Shown here piece after piece: positions 57,278 to 64,000 of a stretch of DNA of 64,000 nucleotides. The number at the start of each line of letters is the position of its first letter. The stretch's first letter is position 1. The translations under genes were made by a program, and so were the position numbers. A model generated the notes under the pieces. That model searched no databases and had not been told where the DNA came from. It was given only the letters and a program-made list of their open reading frames with translations. Source of the stretch: Pseudoalteromonas sp. T1lg48 (GTDB lineage Bacteria > Pseudomonadota > Gammaproteobacteria > Enterobacterales > Alteromonadaceae); the NCBI RefSeq assembly GCF_002964785.1, contig NZ_PQCC01000001.1:62001-126000 (forward strand), written 5' to 3'.

Positions 57278-57961
57278 ATGAAGGTTTTATTAATAGACGA
57301 CGACATTGAACTGGCATCCATGCTCAGTGAATATATTCACTCGCAAGGCTTTGATGTAGAGTGTGCCCATGATGGCGAACAAGGCCTGGCTCTGGCCTTG
57401 GAAAACAAACACGACCTTATTCTGCTCGATGTAATGCTGCCAATACTGGACGGCTTTGAAGTACTAAAACAACTGCGTGCCACTTCCTTGGTGCCGGTGA
57501 TCATGCTAACCGCCAAAGGTGATGATTTTGATCGCATCTTCGGCCTTGAGCTTGGCGCCGACGACTATATTCCTAAACCCTTTAATCATCGCGAACTGAT
57601 CGCACGGATCAAGGCGATCACCCGACGCATAGAGCATATAAACCATAGCCAACCGAAACAAGAGCTGGAGTTTGCCAACCTTACTATCTGTATGCAAAGT
57701 CGCAGCGCCAGCGCTCAAGGGCACCCCCTCAGCCTGACCGGTACCGAGTTTGCTATTTTACATCTGTTGTTACAAGAGCCCGGCGCGGTGATCAGTAAAG
57801 AGCAGATCAGCGAACAGGTTTTAGGCCGCCGTCTCGCCCCCTATGATCGCTCCATCGATATGCATGTCAGCAATCTGCGCAAAAAAATAGCCGAGCACAT
57901 AGAGAACGAGCGCATTCGCACCATTCGCGGTGCCGGTTATGTCCTGATCGGAGACGCCTAA
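57278..57961 (+). CDS. cpxR: Envelope-stress response regulator CpxR
   Basis: OmpR-family regulator of 227 residues. Receiver domain with phospho-acceptor Asp51 (LILLDVMLP), acidic pocket IDDDIE and Lys in PKPF; C-terminal winged helix (LSLTGTEFAILHLLLQEPGAVISKEQISEQVLGR...). Directly followed by cpxA. Confidence 0.92.
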   Translation: MKVLLIDDDIELASMLSEYIHSQGFDVECAHDGEQGLALALENKHDLILLDVMLPILDGFEVLKQLRATSLVPVIMLTAKGDDFDRIFGLELGADDYIPKPFNHRELIARIKAITRRIEHINHSQPKQELEFANLTICMQSRSASAQGHPLSLTGTEFAILHLLLQEPGAVISKEQISEQVLGRRLAPYDRSIDMHVSNLRKKIAEHIENERIRTIRGAGYVLIGDA

Positions 57962-59329
57962 GTGAGCAATCCCTTTAACAAGCTCTATGTAAAAATTTTC
58001 CTGTGGTTTTGGCTAACCTTCGCCGCCACCATAGTGCTGATGGCCGCATTAAGCTCGGTCAGCTTCAGCAATCTCAGCTATGAACCCTTACAGGGCAGTG
58101 ATGCCCACTATTTTAAGCGTTTGGGGCACGCGGTTGAGCGTTCGGCAAAAAAGCATCAGCATTCGGCAGCGGAGGTGATCAACCTGGGACGTTTAAAAAA
58201 ACGTAAGCTGTATCTGTATTCACCGGAAAAAGACCTGGCTTACAGTAACTTTAACGCCAGCGAAGAGGTGGATTTAAGTCTATTGAATTTTCGTCCGGAC
58301 ATGGCGCCGCAAATGATTTTTAATGAGCACTTTCACGCCCTGGGGCCTTTGCTAATTAACCTGCCCGATGGTCAGTACCAGATGTATGAATTGCGCCCGG
58401 GTCGAACCCTGCCCTGGTTTGTACGCCTCAAGCTACTCCCTCACTGGCTGAAGATTACGGTCGCCATTGGTGCCTCCTTGCTGCTGAGCTTTTTCTTTAC
58501 CCGCACCCTTATCGGGCCGCTTAATTCCCTGCGCTTTAGCGCTCGAGCGATTGCCGAAGGGCAACTCGACAGCCGCGAGCATCTGGCCGCCAAACGCAAT
58601 GATGAAATAGGTATTCTCGCTCGTGAATTCAACGCCATGGCGCAGCGCCTGGAAACCCTGGTCAATACACAAAGAACCTTACTCGGAGATATTTCCCACG
58701 AGCTGCGCTCGCCGTTAACGCGTTTGTCTCTCGCTTGTGCCATCGCTCAGGATAAGGCCGATAAGGATACTCAGGTGCAGCTGCAACGTATTGGAAAAGA
58801 GGCGCAATTATTAGACTTGATGATCGAGCGCATCCTCACGCTGTCACGGCTGGAGAATCGTCAGCAAAGCCTGCAAACCGAACTCATGTCACCGGCGCAA
58901 CTCTTAGCCCCGGTATTTACCGACGCCGAATTTGAGGCTAAATCGCAACACAAGACCCTGAGCTTACCTCAACTTCCCGAGCAACCCTTGCTGCGGGTCG
59001 ATGCCATGCTGCTGGCCAGCGCCTGTGAAAACCTGCTGCGCAACGCCATTAAGTACGCCAACAGCCATATTGAGGTGAGTATCAAGCATGAACAGCAACA
59101 ATGGCAACTGAACATTCGCGATGACGGCCCCGGCGTTGCCGAGCAAGAACTGGCCCATATTACCGAGCCCTTCTACCGCGTCGGCAGTGCCCGAGCCCGC
59201 AACAGCGGCGGCACGGGTCTGGGTTTGGCTATCGCCGCCAAGGCCATCGCCGCGCATCAAGGGGAACTGGTATTGCAAAATCATCCACAAGGTGGTTTAG
59301 TAGCCACCATAAAGCTACCTACGACTTAA
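57962..59329 (+). CDS. cpxA: Envelope-stress sensor histidine kinase CpxA
   Basis: 455 residues starting with GTG immediately after the cpxR stop (TAAGTG). TM1 at about 11-32, a periplasmic sensor domain of about 130 residues, TM2 at about 165-183, HAMP, H-box with His246 (DISHELRSPLTRL), N box (ENLLRNAIKYAN), DDGPGV and GGTGLGLAIA. Senses envelope stress with CpxP. Confidence 0.92.
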   Translation: MSNPFNKLYVKIFLWFWLTFAATIVLMAALSSVSFSNLSYEPLQGSDAHYFKRLGHAVERSAKKHQHSAAEVINLGRLKKRKLYLYSPEKDLAYSNFNASEEVDLSLLNFRPDMAPQMIFNEHFHALGPLLINLPDGQYQMYELRPGRTLPWFVRLKLLPHWLKITVAIGASLLLSFFFTRTLIGPLNSLRFSARAIAEGQLDSREHLAAKRNDEIGILAREFNAMAQRLETLVNTQRTLLGDISHELRSPLTRLSLACAIAQDKADKDTQVQLQRIGKEAQLLDLMIERILTLSRLENRQQSLQTELMSPAQLLAPVFTDAEFEAKSQHKTLSLPQLPEQPLLRVDAMLLASACENLLRNAIKYANSHIEVSIKHEQQQWQLNIRDDGPGVAEQELAHITEPFYRVGSARARNSGGTGLGLAIAAKAIAAHQGELVLQNHPQGGLVATIKLPTT

Positions 59330-59335
59330 TACTGA

Positions 59336-60277
59336 ATGTTTTATTCCAGCGAAGCCCTGCTCCATAAAAATGATGATGCCATTACCCACTTTTGGCACCA
59401 GGAGATGACCTCAGGCTTTTTGGAAACCAAGCACGGTAAGTTGTTTTATGCTTATCACCTGCCCTATCGCGCCGATTACGCCATAGTGATCAGCTCGGGG
59501 CGCATCGAGGCGGCACAAAAGTATCAAGAGTTATTGTGGGAACTGGCGCGTAACAATGTTGCCGTTTTTATTGTCGATCATCAGGGGCAGGGGCGCTCGT
59601 ACCGCCATCTAGCCGATGTGCATAAGGGTTATGTGGGCCACTTTGATGACTATAAATCGGATCTGCACCAATTTATCACTCAGATCGTTAATCCCCAGTG
59701 GCAGGGCAAAAAGATCCTGCTCGGTCATTCCATGGGCGGCGCCATTGCTCTGGATTATGCCTGCACTCACCCCGAGCAGTTCGCCGGGCTCTTTTTAAGT
59801 GCCCCCATGCTGCAAATCAACACGGGCTCAACGGCGCCTTGGCTGGCCAAGTTATGGGCCAGTTCGGTGTGCACCTTTAGTAAGGGTGAAGGGTATGTGC
59901 CCGGACACGGTCCCTATGCGGAAGCGCCTTTTAGCAAGAATGAGTTAACCCATAGCGAAGAGCGCTATCGCCGTTTTCGCGCCTTGTATCAGCAAAGCCC
60001 GGAGTTACAGCTCGGTGGTGTGACGTATAAGTGGCTGGACGCGGCCTTTAAAGCCATAGCTAAGCTCAGAAAGAGTTTGTGCCCTGTTCCCTTATTTATT
60101 GCCGCGGCGCAGGAGGATAGCGTGGTCGATACCTCACCCTATCGGGACTATGTTCATGCGCAGCACCAGGCGGTGCTAAAAATATACGCTGGCGCCAGGC
60201 ATGAACTTTTGTGTGAACAGGACACCATACGCAAGGCCCTGCTGCGAGATTTACTCAACTTCTGCGAGCAATTATAG
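59336..60277 (+). CDS. pldB: Alpha/beta hydrolase, lysophospholipase L2-like
   Basis: 313 residues. Nucleophile Ser132 in LLGHSMGGAIALDYA; VDHQGQGRSYR after the first strands, and a C-terminal Asp/His pair (QEDSVVD, GARHELLCEQD). The family cleaves lysophospholipids or monoacylglycerols. Starts 6 bases after cpxA, so it may share its transcript. The 3' end overlaps panP by 6 bases on the opposite strand. Confidence 0.85.
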   Translation: MFYSSEALLHKNDDAITHFWHQEMTSGFLETKHGKLFYAYHLPYRADYAIVISSGRIEAAQKYQELLWELARNNVAVFIVDHQGQGRSYRHLADVHKGYVGHFDDYKSDLHQFITQIVNPQWQGKKILLGHSMGGAIALDYACTHPEQFAGLFLSAPMLQINTGSTAPWLAKLWASSVCTFSKGEGYVPGHGPYAEAPFSKNELTHSEERYRRFRALYQQSPELQLGGVTYKWLDAAFKAIAKLRKSLCPVPLFIAAAQEDSVVDTSPYRDYVHAQHQAVLKIYAGARHELLCEQDTIRKALLRDLLNFCEQL

Positions 60278-61897
60278 GTATTTCACCAAATACTTCTTAT
60301 ACATGGGATCGGACAACGCCAATTCCCGCTGCTCCGCCAAGATATCTTGAAGTATCTCTTTCGAGGTCAATGGGTTAGCCAACACCACGCGAAATACCAC
60401 GGTAGGCTGATAACCGTATTCGGGAGGCGTTAAGCGTGTCCGCGAGACAAACGAGCGACCGGCCTCACGCTGACGCTTCTGCATACTGGCGGTAAAACGG
60501 TTAAGGGCGGCGTATATGTCCAACTTGGTTTGCTCATCGGCGGTTTTTAATCGCTCCCTAATGGCCTCTGGTACGTAGCGATAGGTCAACAAACACAGCT
60601 CGGGCTCGGAGATCAGTTCAAAGTCCGGCTCCGCCTTGATCAAATCGGCAAAGTAACGGGCCTTATCCAAACTCTTATCGATCAGCATTTCATAGCCCTT
60701 GCGGCCAATAATGCGTAAACAGGCATGCACCAGCATCGCCATCCCCGGACGACTGCCCTCCAGGGTGTGGCTGCCTAAGTCTTTCGAGCCTTTACGCAGA
60801 ATATACTCGGCATGGTGCTCGATGGCATCGGTGGCGCTGGGGTCTTTAAACAGCACGATACCGGCCCCCATGGGCACATACATTTGCTTATGTGCATCTA
60901 TGGTGATGGAGTCGGCACGCTCAATGCCAGTCAACAGGTGACGGGCATTTTGCGACAATAAAGTCGCCCCGCCCCAGGCTGCATCGACATGGAAGTGACA
61001 GTCAATTTCCGCGGCCAAATCGGCCATCTCGTTGAGCGGGTCGATATTACCGGTTTCCGTCGTTCCCGCTACACCCACTATGGCCATCACCTTAATACCC
61101 TGTGCTTGCAGCGCCTGCGCTTCTTTGCGCATGGCCTCAACATCCACCTTGTTGTCTTTGTCGGTAGGAATGGAAATGAAGTTATCGCGACCAATGCCAA
61201 GCAAGTCCGCCGACTTACCCAGTGAATAGTGGCCTCGCTCGGATACCAGCACCGCCAGGCCTTTATAACCATAGTGGAACATGGCCGCCACCAGGCCTTG
61301 TGCACCTATGCCTTTAAAGTCACCCTCGGGTTTGAGCAAGCGGTTTCGGGCAATCCACAGCGCTGTGATATTGGCGACCGTACCGCCGGAGCAGAAGGCT
61401 CCCAGCGAGGTTTTCGCGCTATGCATCCACTTATCGTAGAACGCTTGCTTGCGGTCATAAGCCATATGATGCAGCATACCGATAACCTGGCGCTCCAAAG
61501 GCGTAAACGCTTTTGAGGTCTCAATTTTTACCAGGTTCTGGTTTAAGCCCACCATGAGCTTCGACAGTGGCAACACAAAGTGCGGCAGGGCCGAGGTCAT
61601 ATGACCGATAAAACTAGGGGCGGCGGTGTGCACCGAATGCGCGACCAGCTTCTCCATGATATCCTGGGCATGAGCGCTGACAAACATAGGCTCTTCGGGG
61701 ATTTGCGCCGATTCAAAATCGCGCTCGATCTCATGCAACGGTTTTTCCACCGCGGCAATATTCTCATTCAGGAAGCCCGCCAGATTACTGGATATTTCGG
61801 CTTCTATTTTGCTGAGCGTTGAGTCCGGGGCCTCTGGCACCGTAAAGACGCGCATCAAGCTGTGCTCTGATGCTACGGCAAAACGCTTATCACTCAT
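60272..61897 (-). CDS. panP: PLP-dependent aspartate 1-decarboxylase PanP
   Basis: 541 residues of the group II decarboxylases. PLP Lys in TIDAHKQMYVP, and HVDAAWGGATLL, FCSGGTVANITALW and GVAGTTETGNIDPL around the cofactor. The long N-terminus and overall sequence fit PanP, which replaces the pyruvoyl enzyme PanD in Vibrio and Shewanella relatives and makes beta-alanine for pantothenate. A glutamate decarboxylase is the main alternative. Confidence 0.88.
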   Translation of the reverse strand: MSDKRFAVASEHSLMRVFTVPEAPDSTLSKIEAEISSNLAGFLNENIAAVEKPLHEIERDFESAQIPEEPMFVSAHAQDIMEKLVAHSVHTAAPSFIGHMTSALPHFVLPLSKLMVGLNQNLVKIETSKAFTPLERQVIGMLHHMAYDRKQAFYDKWMHSAKTSLGAFCSGGTVANITALWIARNRLLKPEGDFKGIGAQGLVAAMFHYGYKGLAVLVSERGHYSLGKSADLLGIGRDNFISIPTDKDNKVDVEAMRKEAQALQAQGIKVMAIVGVAGTTETGNIDPLNEMADLAAEIDCHFHVDAAWGGATLLSQNARHLLTGIERADSITIDAHKQMYVPMGAGIVLFKDPSATDAIEHHAEYILRKGSKDLGSHTLEGSRPGMAMLVHACLRIIGRKGYEMLIDKSLDKARYFADLIKAEPDFELISEPELCLLTYRYVPEAIRERLKTADEQTKLDIYAALNRFTASMQKRQREAGRSFVSRTRLTPPEYGYQPTVVFRVVLANPLTSKEILQDILAEQRELALSDPMYKKYLVKYL

Positions 61898-62146
61898 GAC
61901 ATACCTAACTGGGTTGGCTTGGATACCAATTCACGAAACTGGTATAACGCGATGACGGATCGCTTCAAGCAGTCGATTTACTTGCGCTCACTTTATAGCA
62001 ATCACCTTAGAAAGTCTTGCGGCTTTAGGCAATTTTAAGAAAGTTGCATGAACTTTTTGCGACATTTTCACTATAAATGGCAATGATATGGGCGCCTTAA
62101 ACCAAGTCTTGACTAAGCCAGGCTGAGCCTAAAACGCCCTTTGTAA

Positions 62147-62812
62147 CTAAAGTTGCACCACCAGGCGATAGCTTTGTTGACCACTGGCCCAATACTTGCG
62201 CTCGAACGGGGTAATGGCGGTATCACTGGCGTATTCACTGACCTGAGTAGGGTGACCGGCCAACTGCAAGGCTCGGGCAAACTCGCGCACGTAAATATCC
62301 CAGTTGCTGCGCACTTCAAGCTGACCACCTAACTGCACTATGCTTGGAAATACCGCGGCGCCATGCCAGCGCCGTTGCAAGTGCTTGGCCTTGGGCCAGG
62401 GGTTTGGATACAGCAAATAATGGTGCGTTGGCTGCCACTTGGCCTTTACGGCCAAACGCCAAAAGTCGTTTAAATCCGCTTGCACCAGCATGTATTGAGC
62501 ATCTTCGTCCTGGCGATATTGCACATCATGCTTATCCAAACGATGCGCCGACTTGTCGATGCCTATCACCAGGGCTTGTGGGTGCAGCTTAGCCAAATTG
62601 GCGGTGCTTTCTCCGACGCCACAACAGGAGTCGAGAATGATGGGCCCGTTAAAGGCCTGCACCTTGGCATTGACCTCATCAAAGGCCGCTTGCGTATGCG
62701 CGGCAATAGGTTTTTTAAACTCCGCCTTGAGGTGCTTGTTAACCACTTCATCAAGCTTTTCATGCAGACTCGGCTGGTTAGAGACTATGGCTCTTGAATT
62801 TGCTTCGTTCAT
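62147..62812 (-). CDS. TrmB-like SAM-dependent methyltransferase
   Basis: 221 residues. SAM motif I LDSCCGVGESTANLAKLHPQALVIGIDKSAHRL and the motif HYLLYPNPWPKAKHLQRRWHG match the TrmB family (tRNA m7G46), but the first glycine-rich loop reads CCGVGES instead of the usual GxGxG, and the C-terminal part differs. Probably a paralogue with its own RNA target; TrmB itself may be elsewhere. One base overlaps the start of the permease stop. Confidence 0.75.
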   Translation of the reverse strand: MNEANSRAIVSNQPSLHEKLDEVVNKHLKAEFKKPIAAHTQAAFDEVNAKVQAFNGPIILDSCCGVGESTANLAKLHPQALVIGIDKSAHRLDKHDVQYRQDEDAQYMLVQADLNDFWRLAVKAKWQPTHHYLLYPNPWPKAKHLQRRWHGAAVFPSIVQLGGQLEVRSNWDIYVREFARALQLAGHPTQVSEYASDTAITPFERKYWASGQQSYRLVVQL

Positions 62813-63579
62813 CAGTGACGCAGCCCCACGCCCTTGCGAATTAGCGTTAATGCCACGGTGAACAACACAGTGATAAAAACCAGAAGCACACTAAAGGCGA
62901 ACCAGATGTTCACATCCGACACCCCTAAAAAGCCGAAGCGGAAGGCGTTAACCATATAGATAATGGGATTGATCTGTGACACCCCTTGCCAGAATTCAGG
63001 CAATAGGCTGATGGAGTAAAACACCCCGCCTAAATAGGTCAGCGGCGTCAGCACAAAGGTCGGAATAATGCTGATATCGTCAAAGCTGTTGGCATACACG
63101 GCGTTGATCAAACCACCAAGGGCAAACACCGCCGAGGTTAAAATCACCGTGGCGACAATCACAAAGATATTGTGAATTTGTATATCCACAAAGAACAGCG
63201 ATACCAGGGTCACGATCAGGCCTACCAGCATGCCGCGGGCCATGCCGCCGCCCATGTAACCCAACACAATAATGTAATTGGGCACGGGAGCCACCAGCAG
63301 CTCTTCGATGCTCTTTTGGAACTTGGTGGAATAGAAGCTTGAGGCAACATTAGAGTAGGAGTTAGTGATCACCGACATCATAATAAGACCCGGAACGATA
63401 AACTCCATATAACTAAAACCGCCCATCTCGCCGATACGCGAGCCGATCAAGCTGCCAAAAATAACGAAATACAAGGTCATGGTGATTGCCGGGGGTACCA
63501 GGGTTTGCACCCAAATTCGCAAGAACCGAATACACTCTTTGATCCAAATACTTTTTAGCGCAACGCCATATTTCAACAT
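62812..63579 (-). CDS. yadH: ABC-2 type exporter, permease (YadH-like)
   Basis: 255 residues with six membrane helices of the ABC-2 family (SFYSTKFQKSIEELLVAPVPNYIIVLGYMGGGMARG, PLTYLGGVFYSISLLPEFW). Works with the ATPase encoded just upstream; the substrate is unknown. Confidence 0.9.
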   Translation of the reverse strand: MLKYGVALKSIWIKECIRFLRIWVQTLVPPAITMTLYFVIFGSLIGSRIGEMGGFSYMEFIVPGLIMMSVITNSYSNVASSFYSTKFQKSIEELLVAPVPNYIIVLGYMGGGMARGMLVGLIVTLVSLFFVDIQIHNIFVIVATVILTSAVFALGGLINAVYANSFDDISIIPTFVLTPLTYLGGVFYSISLLPEFWQGVSQINPIIYMVNAFRFGFLGVSDVNIWFAFSVLLVFITVLFTVALTLIRKGVGLRH

Positions 63580-63581
63580 GC

Positions 63582-64000
63582 TTACTCCCCTCGCCCTTGA
63601 TTTAACAAGCCAACGAACAACTCTTCTAAACGGTTTGCCTTGTTACGCATGCTTAGCACCGTATTCCCCTGCTCACTCAAGGCACTAAATACGCCATTAA
63701 GGCCCTGTGACTTGGCGACTTCAACCTCCAAGGTATGCTCGTCGGTCAGGGCAAACTGATAGCCGTCCAGACTCACCGGTTGCACCGGTTGTTTTAAATC
63801 GAGCACAAAGGTTTCCTTATCCAGCTTGGCCAGCAGGGCTTTGATGGTGGTGTGCTCCACTATGGTGCCATGGTCGATAATGGCGATGTTTTTACACAGC
63901 AACTCGGCTTCTTCAAGGTAGTGCGTGGTCAGGATAATGGTCACGCCTTGCTTGTTGATTTCACGTAAGAAATCCCACATGGAGCGGCGCAATTCGATAT
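63582..64000 (-). CDS. yadG: ABC exporter, ATPase (YadG-like), C-terminal part
   Basis: Cut by the window edge. The visible part has the switch His region (ILTTHYLEEAELLCKNIAIIDHG) and the C-terminal domain of ABC-2 partner ATPases. Stop 2 bases before the yadH start, so the two are co-expressed. Confidence 0.88.
   Translation of the reverse strand, partial: IELRRSMWDFLREINKQGVTIILTTHYLEEAELLCKNIAIIDHGTIVEHTTIKALLAKLDKETFVLDLKQPVQPVSLDGYQFALTDEHTLEVEVAKSQGLNGVFSALSEQGNTVLSMRNKANRLEELFVGLLNQGRGE

Overview
The window is chromosomal DNA of a Gram-negative gammaproteobacterium, most likely a marine-type member of the Alteromonadales (Alteromonas/Shewanella-like). The evidence is the gene content and order: a thr operon with a Thr/Ile-rich leader, ndk-rlmN-pilW-rodZ-ispG-hisS-yfgM-bamB-der, trmJ-iscRSUA-hscBA-fdx, pdhR-aceE-aceF-lpd, mdh/argR, cpxP/cpxRA, and a PanP-type aspartate decarboxylase. 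Rank below order cannot be judged from the sequence alone. Nearly all genes are housekeeping genes; no phage, insertion sequence, CRISPR array, tRNA or rRNA was seen.

Layout. 1-4004 (minus): thrC (cut by the window edge), thrB, thrA and the attenuator leader thrL. 4390-8062: an orphan sensor histidine kinase, rdgC and an HDOD protein. 8394-11047: a zinc-metallopeptidase lipoprotein and a low-GC glycosyltransferase gene carrying a pentanucleotide repeat. 11118-21981 (minus): the der-bamB-yfgM-hisS-ispG-rodZ-pilW-rlmN-ndk block. 22264-25279: trhP, glycerate kinase, a 2[4Fe-4S] ferredoxin and a small periplasmic protein. 25541-29082: a GH109-type glycosidase next to a hexosamine 1-kinase and nucleotidyltransferase pair. 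29178-36953: gabD, the isc operon with three IscR sites, and trmJ. 37168-42115: suhB, a TonB receptor, tapT, a GNAT acetyltransferase and a small putative lipoprotein. 42202-49167: the pyruvate dehydrogenase operon with two PdhR boxes. 49452-51082: mdh and argR. 51079-55742: an FbpABC ferric-iron ABC operon followed by a DyP-type peroxidase. 56039-56495: a CsrB-type regulatory RNA with an upstream GacA/UvrY-like box. 56660-59329: a CpxP/Spy homologue divergent from cpxRA, with CpxR boxes between. 59336-64000: pldB, panP, a TrmB-like methyltransferase and the yadH/yadG exporter (cut by the edge).

Points that change the plain gene list. (1) thrA and rdgC each carry a single-base frameshift in otherwise well-conserved sequence, so either the assembly has indel errors or both genes are recently broken. 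(2) The 171-codon open frame at 56100-56615 is not a protein gene; it lies over an RNA with about 21 GGA motifs. (3) The glycosyltransferase at 10265 has ten 5-bp repeat units inside its coding region, the hallmark of a phase-variable surface-glycan gene. (4) The PilW homologue is fused through a long repetitive acidic linker to two LysM domains. (5) A GH109-like glycosidase lies beside the two enzymes needed to turn a free N-acetylhexosamine into a UDP-sugar. The most likely under-described systems here are the repeat-bearing glycosyltransferase, the PilW-LysM fusion and the putative GalNAc salvage locus.
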